64,000 nt of DNA from Aricia agestis (taxonomy: Eukaryota > Arthropoda > Insecta > Lepidoptera > Lycaenidae): NCBI RefSeq assembly GCF_905147365.1, contig NC_056407.1, positions 22,365,980 through 22,429,979 of the forward strand, given 5' to 3'. Each line of letters begins with the position of its first letter. Position 1 is the first letter of the stretch. This document shows positions 21,586-34,500 of the stretch, one piece after another. The translations under genes and the position numbers were made by a program. The notes beneath the pieces were generated by a model. The model was given only the letters and a program-made list of their open reading frames with translations. It had not been told where the DNA came from and ran no database searches.

Positions 21586-22377
21586 TATTTTTAATACTTA
21601 ATATGTTAGACCTAACGCTCTGTTAAGTCAAAATGTTGAAAATTTCATATATTATTCATAGCCGATGGAAAAGATCTGGCTTTAATATGCCATATTTAAA
21701 ATCACAACTAATGTAGATAGCAATTATACATACAGTTTATTGTAAGTTGTAACACTCAATACTTAGATAATCTACATTGTAGACTATAGAGAGATTAAAG
21801 CCAGATTTATTTTTCAGATTAGTTATCTTTTTAGTGGAAAAATACCAAGTTCCTTTTGGATATGACGTTCAGTTCACATTAAGTTAATGACAACGAGTTG
21901 GCAATGTTATAAAAACTTGTGCTAATTATTTTTTTAAATGTTGTTATTGTGATCGCGATACGAGCGTCCGTGGCGCAGGCGCAAAGTTCAAATGAGCACG
22001 ACGTCACAACATGGCCAACTGGCAACTAGTAATTAGTAAGGATAGGTATTAGATATCGATACTTTATCCGCTATCGAAATACTTTATAGATATCATCGAA
22101 CGTGATTTCGCCGTAAGTCCTGTGCTAAAAGCACTCAACGCTCATGCGATTGCGAGCCTGCTCAATGTCATTCTAGGTCCGCAGGTTATCGCTGAGGCTT
22201 TAACTTGTCCTTACTCCTTTGCTCGACGTCACGAATCGATATTCCACTCGGTTCGAGTTATCGAGTGTACTCGAATCGGCCGCGATACAGCACCAGTCTG
22301 TGCGCGGTAGTGTGGCGGGTAGCACGCGTTACGCCACATCTTCCTTATCACGTAGATAATAAGTTTCATTGTGCGAA
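21586..22377 (+). promoter_or_regulatory. Upstream region and probable 5' UTR of the ABCG gene
   Basis: No recognised repeat was found between about 21800 and the ATG. GC content rises towards 22100-22377. TATCGATA, the core of the insect DRE element bound by DREF, occurs at 22054-22061, followed by a second CTATCGAAA at 22071-22079. A TATA box could not be placed with confidence. Promoter status is inferred from position. Confidence 0.4.
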
Positions 22378-22567
22378 ATGACAGTGGATTTGGAGTGCGC
22401 CGGGCCCATGGAGACTAATTCCCTGCTCCCCGACAGGAAGGGCAGTCACACGGGGGTGACCATCGTGCCGGCGCAGACCAAGAGGCTGACACATCTGCCC
22501 AAGCGGCCGCCAGTGGACCTGGCGTTCACGGACCTCACGTACAAAGTCCGGGAAGGACGCAAGAGCA
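22378..22567 (+). CDS. ABCG1-like: ABCG exon 1 (start codon)
   Basis: Codes residues 1-63, MTVDLECAGPMETNS onwards, with the family's PPVDLAFTDLTYKVREGRK strand at the start of the ATPase fold. The donor GTAAGT leaves phase 1. Confidence 0.9.
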
Positions 22568-25500
22568 GTAAGTTTTTTTTTTAATTTGCAAGGTTTATGC
22601 CAAGACGTGATGCATGAGCGGTTATGATATTTGATAAGGTACCTTCATTTTGTTGTCATATCTGAAATCTAAGTAACCTAAAAACTAGCTCATAATTAAT
22701 GTGTTTGTGGCTGAATTTAATGACTTACTTATTTGTTTTTCCTACAGCAAATTTACAAAGCTAGAAAACATTATGTTTGTTAATTACAATGGAATGTCCG
22801 TAATACCATGAGAAAATCTTCAAAATATAATACATAGTAACAATAAAACAATTCTTTTGTTAAGTCACAATTCATATCAATCACTACATAATATTATAAA
22901 ACAAATTAGTTTTTTTCCCCATGTCCCTTTGTTCCCTTTAATCTTTAAAACTACGCAACGGATTTTGATGCGGTTTTCTTTAATAGATAGAGTGATTCAA
23001 GAGGAAGGTTTATAAGTATAATAACATTCATTAAATAGTGGAAAAATACTGTTAATTTTGGGGTTTCTAATGTGATGTCGTAAATCATTACATTTTTTTT
23101 CCGTTTACATTGCAAATGCAGGCAGGCCTACGAGATTTATCAAAATAATGTACTAAATATTGTACACTATGAAATCTACAGAAAAACACCGCGATGGTAT
23201 ATTATGTCTATCTTTTATGGATATCCCACTATAAATTTTTTTGTCATTTACTTTTAACTTCAAATAATGCCTAATTTTCGAAGCGATTTTAACCAATACG
23301 GTGTGTATATTACGGTAAATTCAATTTGTAATAGACATTTATTGTTGAAATACTCAAATCTACAGTCAAATCTGTATTTAAATATCTTTGTTTATCATCT
23401 AAAATATTATCTACCCCATTATTCGTTGATTTGTTGCCCAAGCGCGAATAAGTTGCGAAAAGGTATTCGTATCGCTACAGACTTCCAGATAACAGATATG
23501 GAAACATGAGTTTCCATACAAATTTTCATTTAATTGATTATACTGGTTTCGTATTTACGTCAGAGGAAGTTACACATATAGTATCTACTTTATACAGCAT
23601 CACAATCTGATGGTATTTATCATTTTCAAACTGAACATATTCTGGTATCCGTATAATAAAATAATGGTGATGCTACTGGATCAGTTGTTGACTTTTTGCA
23701 TACTCAATAACAATATTTAATTATCTAATCTAGTTATCGATATTTCAAAAGATATTACCCAAATCAATACAGACATGACCGAAAAAAGAACGTTTTAAAA
23801 ACCGAGGGTATTAAATACATTCCTACAGTAACAGTATGCTCTAGAAGCAGCAGACTGGCTATTAGTACTTATATTACTCGAATTTCCACAAACCTATATC
23901 ACCATAGAAAGGTTTATTTCCACGGAAGGATTTAAAACAATGACAGATTGCCAGAGGAACTTTGTCATTTTGTGCCTAAGACCCATCAGAATTTACAATA
24001 TTTAGTATTTCTACTTTCATGACAAGCTTTTATCTAATAAAACCGAAATAGAATAATCGGCCAAGTACGAGTCGGACTCGCTCACGAAGGGTTCCGTTAT
24101 CCGTACCGTTATAGAGCGAAATTAAGCAAAAATTGTGTTTTTTGCATGGGAGCCCCCTTTAATTATTTATTTTATTTTAATTTTATTATTTAAAATTAAA
24201 GTTTCACATATAATTGAGGATTTTGTGAAAATTTCAAGTGTCTATACCATAGATTAAGTATTATCTATACTCTATATTATGTTGCCTTTATGGATAACGA
24301 GCCAAAAAGACCAAAAAAATAACGTTTGTTGTATGGGAGCCACCATAAAATATTTTTTATTTTTTTTATAGTAAGTATTTGTTGTTATAGCGTCACCAGA
24401 AATACATAATCTGTGAAAATTTCATAAGTCTAGCTATAGCGGTTCTTGAGTTACCGCCTGGAGACAGACAGACAACGAAGTCTCAGTTATAGGGTCTCGT
24501 GTTTACCCTTTGGGTACGGAACCCTAAAACGGTACCTCCGTTAAGTACTCAATGTCGAATTTCTCCGTACGTCCTTTGTACCATCAGAGAAATTGATTCA
24601 TATTCAGATGGTGGACCTATGTAGGTCGTATTATATGTAGTCGGGTTATGTCAAGTCAATGTTCGTCGTGGTGCTGGGCTTGACTTATTAATCCGATTAA
24701 ATTATCCTGTGAGTTGCACTTACCACTTGCCTATGAATTTGTGCGTGTATCTTGAGAAAATCTCCCGCTGATAATCATGAACCTCGAAGAGTTCATTTCC
24801 GTTATCTTTATTATGACTGGTAGTTTTCTTTGTTTAAAATTAAATTTCTGGTTTTGATTTTTCGAGACAAAGGACATCAGTGACAGCTGAAGGTTCAAAG
24901 ACATTTTCTTTGTTTTCAAGTCAAAACAACTGAGTAAGCGGCGTTTAAACTCAATTTTAATAATCTTATGCTGATGAATAATGATTAATATTGTACTTGT
25001 GTAGCCATTCTCATGTTGTGCTACTAGCCATAAAGGATGAACATGAAACTTGAGTTTAGATGCAGAACATAGAACATACATCATAGATCGTTGGTAGAGC
25101 CATGGTTTATCTACGAAGTAAAGAAAGTATGTTAGTACGTTAAGAGGATACACCAGGGGCGAGAGAAATTGAAAATAGGTATTTGAAAATGTATTGCTGT
25201 CTCACCAATCTCAAGTCTCCCACCGCAGAGCGCGATAGAGACAACACGACAAAAGTTCTAATAAAAGAACAGAAAATCTTCGATTCGTTGTCCGCTGATT
25301 CCTTCTCCAAAACTTAACCGATTTAAGTACTTTTTTCCTTTAAAAATTAAAGAAAGGCTTGAGCTGTGTTCCTATGTTTTACTTTTTTTGTATATTTTAG
25401 CCAGTTTTGTTTTCTAGGTGTTTGAACACAGAGGAAAATCTTGCCATTTTTTTGGGTTTTTGGACGTTTCTTATCTTTTTTAATAATAAAATTATGAAAA

Positions 25501-28500
25501 AAAAGAAAACATAGAGACATGCTAATAGTGGCCATAGATGTTCAGGGAAAAAATCATAACTCTACCGGCATTATCCAGGGAGGAAACAGGGGACAGCGTT
25601 TGTATGGAAAAACGGCGTTGTGGAATCCTCTTAACGTAGTAGTTATAACGAAAATTTTATTAAAAATATAAATTTTATTCTCGTTAGATAAAGTCGCTTG
25701 CTGTGATTATTTTTCCGACCCAAATATCGACCAATAGAATTGCACCATTCGACGTCACGTGGTACAACCTACATGGTATTATACTGATAATTTTTTGAAA
25801 ATTTTCTCTGGTAGTTGCTATATATAAAAAACAAATTCTAATTCTATTGGCCGACATTTGGGACGGAAAAATAATCCCCCGAATACCACACGAGCTTCAA
25901 AATTATCTGGCATTTCCCTCAAGGTTCCCTGCAAACAAATAAAGTCGTCAAGTTTTTCAGGTTAAAAAATCACGAGCGCGAAGCGCGAGTGATTTTTCCT
26001 GAAAAACTCCTTCATTTATTTGCAACGAACCTATCGGGAAATACCCGATAATTTTGAAGCTCTTGTGGTATTATAAGTGAAAATTGTTCGTGCTTTGGCT
26101 ACAAAATTATCATCGTCAACCAATGCAATATCATAATATTATGATTTATGGCTCATATTATGTATCTGTTACGCTCAAAGACCGAAAACGCTCAGTGAGC
26201 GAAAAATGGCTCACAACGCGTTGTGGTAATAGAGAAACGGCCACGACGCGAATTTCGCGTCGTGGCCCTAGTGACAACGGCCACGACGCGTTCTGGTAAT
26301 CACAGAAATACCACAAAGCGAAATTCGTGTCGTGGCTGACGTGCTATTCGACCACAACGCGTTGTGGTAATCGAGTAAAACCATGACGCGTTCTGAGCAT
26401 TTAAAAACAGCCACGACGCGAATTCGTATTGTTTTTTTTTTATGAGATAAGGGGGCAAACGAGCAAACGGGTCACCTGATGGAAAGCAACTTCAGTCGCC
26501 CACGGACACTCGCAGCATCAGAAGAGCTGCAGGTGCGTTGCCGGCCTTTTAAGAGGGAATAGGGAAGGGTAGGGATGGGAAGGGAAGGGAATAGGGTAGG
26601 GTAGGGAATAGGGGATTGGGCCTCCGGTAAACTCACTCACTCGGCGAAACACAACGCGAGCGCTGTTTCACGCCGGTTTTTTGTGAGAACGTGGTATTTC
26701 TCCGGTCGAGCCGGCCCATTCGTGCCGAAGCATGGCTCTCCCACGTATATGGTGCAGGGCCGACTTTTACACGCGCACACACGTGGGCACTATAAAATTA
26801 CTTCTGCGTAACTGGCCTGGTTTCATTGGAACCAGAGTACTCTTGTGAATTGCGCACACACTTGGTCACTATAAAATTACTCCTGCGTAATTGGCCTGGT
26901 TTCATTAAAACCAGAGTGCTCTTGTGTATTGCGCACACACTTGGGCACTATAAAACTACTCCTGGGTAACGTGCTCTTGTATATTGCGCACACACTTGGG
27001 CACTATAAAACTACTCCTGCTTAACTAGCCTGGTTTCATTGAAACCAGAGTGCTCTTGTATATTGCGCACACACTTGGGCACTATAACATAACTCCTGCG
27101 TAACAACCAAAGTGCTCTTGTGTATTGCGCACACACTTGGGCACTATAAAATAACTCATGCGTACCTGGCCTGGTTTCATTGAAACCAGAGTGCTCTTGT
27201 ATATTGCACACATACTTGGGCACTATGAAATGACTTCTGCTTAACTGGCCTGGTTTCATTGAAACCAAAGTGCTCTTGTGTATTGCGCACACACTTGGGC
27301 ACTTTATAATTACTCCTGCGTAACGTGCTCTTGTGTATTGCGCACACACTTGGGCACTATAAAATTACTCCTGCGTAACTGGCCTAGTTTCATTGAAACC
27401 AGAGTGCTCTTGTGTATTGCGCACACACTTGGGCGCTATAAAATTACTCCTCAATAACTAACCTGGTTTCAGAACGCGTCGTGGCCGTTTTCATTGGGGT
27501 CACAACACGGATTCGCGTCGTGGCTGTTTTTAAATGCTCAGCACGTCAGCCACGACATGAATTTCGCTATGTGGTATTTCTGTGATTACCAGAACGCGTC
27601 GTGGCCTTTTTCACTAGGGCCACGACGCGAATTTTGCGTCGTGGCCGTTTCACTATAATCACAACGCGTTGTGAGCCATTTTTCGCTCACTGAGCGTTTT
27701 CGGTCTTTGAGCGTAACATATCCACACAGCATACTAATATTGTACTATTATCTATTCTGTGCTAATATTATAAAATATGCTAGGGTCGTCTCTTTGAGTG
27801 TCCTTTGCCATTTTGAAGATATTTGGTATGGAGATAGAGTCCCGGGAAAGGGCATAAAAGTTTTTATCCTAAAAAATTGCGTGTTTAAAACGATGATAAT
27901 GATAGACTAATATCTTTTTAATAAATATTTTGGCATTGATATTTGTACCGAACCTAATTGCCTCTTAATTGGAACGAATATATCCTGTAATGACTTATGG
28001 CTGCAATTTAAAGTTAATTAGTAATTATGTTAAAGCAGTCATCTTGTTGTCTCTTCCTTTTCCATATAATACTTACTTACTAATATTATAAATGCGAAAG
28101 TGGTCTGTCTATTTGTTATCTCTTCACGCTCAAACCGCTGTACTGATTTTGCTGAAATTTGGCATGGATATACTTTGAGTCCCGGGAAAGGACATAGGAT
28201 ACTTTTTATCCCCAAAAATGTACGGTTCCCGCGCGATAAACTAATTAAAAAAAAACGCGTAAAACATATTTGCATAGAGCGGCGCTAGTAATTAGTATTC
28301 TGTACATACTTAGCGCCTGTGTCACCACTTCCTGATAAAGTGCCGGATAGGTCCACGTGTATCATGAGATCCATTCTTATTTGCTATTACATTGTTTATT
28401 TATCTAATGTTTACTTAAATTCTCATTAGTACAATACTTAAGTAATTCATATTAATGAAATAAGTGTACCTAATTTACACCTCGATCGTGGGAATCACAG

Positions 28501-31500
28501 ACAATAGATTTTCAATTGTTATGCGGCAGCCGGGTGCCACTTGGGGACTGCTGGCCAGGATTGCAGGGTTAAATATTGTTTGTGTATTATATAAATATGT
28601 ACTTACTTATTAAAATATTTAATTTATGTACGGATATTTTTAAAAGCTGCCTTTCGACAAGGTCTTAAAGAAACTGTACAGCTTTAGTTTTTACAAAGTG
28701 GTCAGTGGTCACATTGCAATTATAACTTTATTGCTACTTTTTTAACTAAAAAACTTTGTTGTAAACTTTTTTTTCGTTTAAATTTTAACCCTCAAAGTTC
28801 TCTATCATTATTGTATTATTTGTAAGGGATTGTGTACACTTTATATCTATTAGACTCAGCAATTTCAGAACTGCTATAAGATTATTTTCAAAAACCGGTG
28901 AAAGAGTAAAAAACTCGTGTAAGGTTAGGTAAATAAACGATTTTTCGGTGACTTTGCGAAATATAACGGTTGTACATAATGTATAGATGTCAGAACTTGT
29001 GACGTCAACGGAACTGGTTTCAGTAAACTCGTCTTCAGTTCCAACTTCAAACGAATAAGGCCGTTAGTTTAGTGCTCGAAAATGTTTTTATAATGACTTA
29101 AATGACACTTCAAATATATCATACAGGTTGTTCGGGTGAACACCGTTATCCTTGAAACCATCAAATGAGCCCGTCAAAATGAACAACTTTTTCTATCAGA
29201 ACAATACAAATTGCCCGGATCGGCAATTTCTTCCCCCCCCGGATGATGTTGACGTCCCTACTAAGTATATTATCTAGTACTTTTATCTATAAAAATTAAA
29301 AAAAACTAATTTTTGCCATTTGTTTGCAATACAATATATTTACAACTAAAAATTATTAATTTTTTATTCTTTATAAACACCTTGCTTATGAAAAATCTGA
29401 TTTGCCCCCCCCTGGCCTAGGACCTAGGTAATTTGCCCCCCCTGGCACCAGAGACTGGGTAATTTGCCCCCCCCCCTGGCCCAGAACCTGGGCACGCCCA
29501 TGAATTTATTGTTATTATGTACGTATAAATTATTATAAAATATACTCATAATATGTGCGGCAAAACAACATGGGATACCAGCTAGAATTTATTATCGAGT
29601 TGTTAATATCTTGATGTTTTTGGTTCGTTCTGGAGTCTTTCTTCGTACTACCTAGGCAGAGAGCCAAAACACGTTGGCTGCGTTTACCTTTTAATATTGT
29701 TGTTGATGTGAAATTCTCGCACCAAAATTAGCTACATCCTAGTTAAACTCTTCGAAGTTGGCATCCAATGTTGTCTGATGTTTCTTCTGCAGTAGGTATA
29801 CCTACTTAAAAAGTTACAATCAAGTGCAAGGGAGTATTCTGCTTAGTACAAACAGGTATTAAGTTTTTTTTTATTTAAATCTTGTTAATCGCAATGGTCT
29901 TTTAACACCGAGCTGCGAGATTTTAAGACTGAATTTATTTGAACGTTTTATTGCTTTTATGTTTTATGTTTTCCTGCTAAATTCAACATGGCACACAACG
30001 TACGCTTCACTACACAATTCTGTTTGTTCGGTTACCAATATTTCGAAAGTTAAGCCAATGTTTATAACTGTGCTGACTTGACTATCTTACAATACTTGAC
30101 CTTCTTTAGGTAATGTGTTAAAAGTATAACTTGTAATACTATCATCAAAATAGACAATGGTATTTCTCTCGTATCTTTTTATCTGTTTCTTGATCAATTT
30201 TGTTCGAAAGTTATTCTATTTAACCTTCTTCAATATTTCAAAAAGTCTTTCAGTACCTTTAGTCAATGTTTTCAATTCAGACCATTGTTTCAAATACAAA
30301 GATCCAGATTTCGCCATGTGTGGATGGGCAATATCGTCATAAGCGCAAAGTCTAAATCGCGTGATGTCATACACAAAGAGCTGCATGATACTAATGAATA
30401 ATTTATTAATTCAAATTGGAACGTAACCTAAATAGTAAATCCCACCAAAAACATTTTCATGTAAAAATGTTGCCAAGATGAGAACATAATATTATAGTTC
30501 GTCGTGTCAAAAAGTAGTGAGATCTCATAATATGTCATTATATCTTAAAAATTTCAACTATCTGGCATTATTCAAACCAAAGTTACAAGGGTTCAAAAAT
30601 ACGACGAAACGTTTCGAGAAAAGGTAGGTAGTGCCCTTGCGCGCTTCGCTTGGCTCATCTTGGCGGGGGCACTCCCGTGCCCCCAGATTCATTATCGTGG
30701 TAAATTGGTGATAAATGATAATAACTATGAGATATGTTACTTTTAAATTGTTTTCAATGGCCACGTCTATTACTATTGTATTTACCTATCAGCTCAAAGG
30801 TGTTAAGTACTGCATAGGTACGAGGGCTGCTATTTATGTATCCGGAACTGGCCACTTACAAGAACAATATTTAAAAAGTAATTACAACATTTGAAAAAAG
30901 AACTCTTTGGTTGAAGAATACATTTTGTTTCATGTGACTGTCAATTATTTTTCCATTGTGGCGTCATTTTGAAAATTGCGTGTCTTCATTTGCCATGGAT
31001 TTAACGCGTGAACATTTTCGTGCAATGATTTACTACGATTTTCGGCGTGGGCTAAATCAACAACAGTGCTTTATTCAACTCACCGCAACTTTTGGAGATG
31101 AAGAACCATCAAAAACCACTGTTTATCACTGGTACAGTGAGTTTAATCGTGGGCGGTCTATGCTCACGGATGAAAATAAAGAAGGTCGCCAAAAAACAGC
31201 TGTTGTCCCACAAAATATAGATGCTGTGCGGGAACTAATAATGCGTGATCGTCATGTTACATATCGCGAGATAGAGGCGTCCTTAGGCAAAAGTATGACG
31301 AGCATACATAAGATATTACACGAACATTTGGCTGTAAAAAAAATATGTTCGCGTTGGATTCCGCACAACTTGACAATCGATCAAAAACGGGCTCGTGTCG
31401 ATTGGTGCAAAAAAATGATAAAAAAATACAACCGTGGTACGTCAAAAGCCGTTTATAATATCTACACAGGTGATGAATCTTGGATCTATGCATATGACCC

Positions 31501-34500
31501 CGAAACTAAACAACAGTCAACGGTGTGGGTGTTCCAAGATGAGCCGAAACCAACAAAAGTTACTCGTGCAAAAAGTACTTTGAAGCAAATGGTCGCCTGT
31601 TTTTTTGGAATTAATGGACATGTGGCTACAGTGCCATTAGAGAATCGTAAAACGGTTAATTCTGAATGGTATACGACCATTTGTTTACCAGAAGTCTTTG
31701 AAGAAATAAGAAAGGACAACCGACAACGCAGAATCATATTACATCACGACAATGCTAGCTGTCACACCTCAGCTGAAACAACTCAGTTTTTGGAGGGTCA
31801 AAAGATCGAATTGACTGGTCATCCGCCGTACAGCCCTGATTTGGCACCTAACGATTTCTTTTTATTTCCACACGCGAAGAACAAATTACGTGGTCAACGT
31901 TTTTCGAGCCGCGAAGAGGCTGTTGATGCGTTCAAAATGCACGTTTTGGAGATACCTCAATCAGAATGGAAAAAGTGCTATGAAAATTGGTTCCAGCGTA
32001 TGCAAAAGTGTGTCGATCATCGCGGCGAATATTTTGAAAAGCAATAAAACCATATTAAATGATATATGTGTGTTTCTTTTTTTAATTCCGGATACATAAA
32101 TAGCAGCCCTCGTAAAGAGGTATTTATTTGCTTAAAAGTTTCCTTGGTATCGAAATAATTTGACACCTTTGCGATTAGGCGTTTCTAATAAATCAAACCA
32201 ACTATAAAGGATAGTCTCAAAAATATGGTTCAGGGGTGTTTAAGACCTCTTAAAAATTCCTAGGGTCCAATTTTCCTGAAATCTTGAACCATGTCCTTTT
32301 GGACATGGTTCAAGATTTAAAATTTTATAAAATGTATGTAACAGTCTATACAGATAATTTTAGAAAATGTATGTAACAGTCTATACAGGTAACATTACCA
32401 AGAAAATATTTGATTGTTCCTTTGCATTTTGGCTTTGCGTGTAGGCTCTGAAGCTATTCAAGAACCATTTAGGTCTTAGACCACGAAGGACAATATCTAA
32501 TGCACACTATAATATAATGTAAAACTTGATTGAAAGGGGTTGCTGTAGCCCTAAATATTACGAATTCATTGCACTGTTAAAACTGGAGTATAAAATAAAC
32601 CAGCTCAATTACTATGCATTTGCTTATAACAATTAAGAGGTTTTTGTTCGTCATAATGATTTAGTGGTTACGCTTGTGAGGATCGCTGTAAGAGCAAAAA
32701 CCTTGATAACGAAATAATTATTTCAACCGCATGTATTACCAGATATTATGATACAGTATCATGATCATCAGGACCAACAGCTGCTGAGGTAGTTTTTTCA
32801 ACGTGAGGGATAGTGGGAAATCTGGTAGATTGGATGTCTTGATGTTATTTCTTCTCTTTTGCTGTTTGACCATTAATAATGTTCTTGGGAACTCTTTAAT
32901 ATACGCTGATATTAAGACTGGGGATCGAAACAGTATTTTCTCAATGCAGCACAAACCACCTGGGCAATAGACAATTTTGAGAATATTGAACTCACTTATC
33001 GCAAGTTTTTTTTTGTAGAAAGTGACTTGGCTTTTGGCTTTCCTGCTGGAGCTAATGGTGAATAGAGCTTCTGTGGACTACATTAGAGAACAGGATAAAT
33101 AGTTTATAACTTAGGTCACAGTTTCGATATATCTTTGAAACGAATGAATTTCAATAGAGTCTTTGTTTTAAATGCCATCTCCAAGTAGCGTTAACGTTGG
33201 CGTTGACGCTGGTGTATAATTATTGATCAATTAAAACATAATTGTTATAGATTTGTACGTTCATGTGAGTGTTGCTTTGTAATTGTCACGTGCACAGTTG
33301 TTTTACAGCGGAGTTTTAATGGCAGTGATCCAAGTCAAGGCAAAACTTATGTCACAGGTAGTATGGACTTAGGGCCTGTTTCACCACTTACTAATTAGCG
33401 CGCGATATGCTATCCACAACACACAATTATTATACTTTATCTGTCAGATCAGTTGTCGATAGCCTATCCGAATAGTGGTGAGACAGCCCCTTAGTCTCTA
33501 ATATCTAAAATCTGAGAGGAAACGATGTTACGATGCATTTTATTTTTTTGCGATTGCGTTGCGTCATCGCAACTGCATAACGAAATGCGTTGCGATGTGA
33601 TGCGAGTGACAGAAAATTTATTAGTGCCGAAATATTACCTCAAGAACGCCTGAGGCCAACCATATTGATCACTTAGAGCGCTTCACCCTCCCATTCGTTT
33701 TTTCTCCGTCAAATCCGGAAAATCGCCCCTTAAGGGCGTTTGTGCACTACACGGAATTTTACCGTCCGGCGTTCCGATTTCTTATATTTTGACATGGCAA
33801 ACGTGAAAGTTATGAACGCCGGACGGTAAAATTCCGTGTAGTGCACAAACGCACTAAGGGCGTTTGTGCACTACACGATTTGATTATTTATTATTGTTTA
33901 TTTATAAGTTTCATTTGAAATTGTTTGAGTGATTAGTGTGTGCAACAATTTTTATTTTATTATAATTACAATAGTTTAGTCAGTAGTTCATTTTAGTTTA
34001 ATTTTGTTTTTGCTATCCATGTTTGTAAATACATATAAGTATTGTTGCTTTTTAAGGACTCGTTTTATATATATTATACCCATACAATTTTCGTAATCAT
34101 TTTTTTTTTGGCTTAAAACATCATTTTTGTACAAAACTTATTAAGGATTTATTGTTACTCTTTAGGACATATTTCGAATAGTATTTTTTCCACATCTAAA
34201 AAGTTAGTAAAATTATTTCAAAATTTTGAACCCCTCAGAATGACTTAGTAGTTTTTGCAAAAACTCTATTTATAGATTCTTTCCCATACAACATTTTCGT
34301 AATTATTTTTTTTCACCTTAAATATACATTTTTATAAAAAACTTAATAAGGATTTATTGTTACTCCTCTTAAAATCTATCGGATGGTATTTTTTTCCACA
34401 CCAAAATCGAACTTTTTTGCGAATGTCCACTATTTAGCGATTTCGAACCACTGTGCGCCGCGCCAAATGGTAAAATTCCGTGTAGTGCACAAACGCCCTA

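Larger units (their letters stand above)
26168..27717. mobile_element. Fold-back element with ~250-bp arms, internal minisatellite and a SINE insertion
   Basis: The left arm (26168 to about 26431) starts GTTACGCTCAAAGACCG; the right arm (about 27472-27717) ends CGGTCTTTGAGCGTAAC. Both are packed with CCACGACGCG / CGCGTCGTGG palindromes and ACAACGCGTTGTGG. Between them lie a SINE (26432-26748) and a tandem array (26768-27470). No transposase is visible. Confidence 0.8.

Noticed and set aside
24731..25153. 140-codon minus-strand frame
   Set aside because: AT-rich, lysine/leucine-biased, no recognisable motif, and inside ABCG intron 1. Kept out for lack of support.
27011..27349. 112-codon minus-strand frame
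   Set aside because: It is the minisatellite in the fold-back element; the repeated AQYTRALW-like words are the unit translated.
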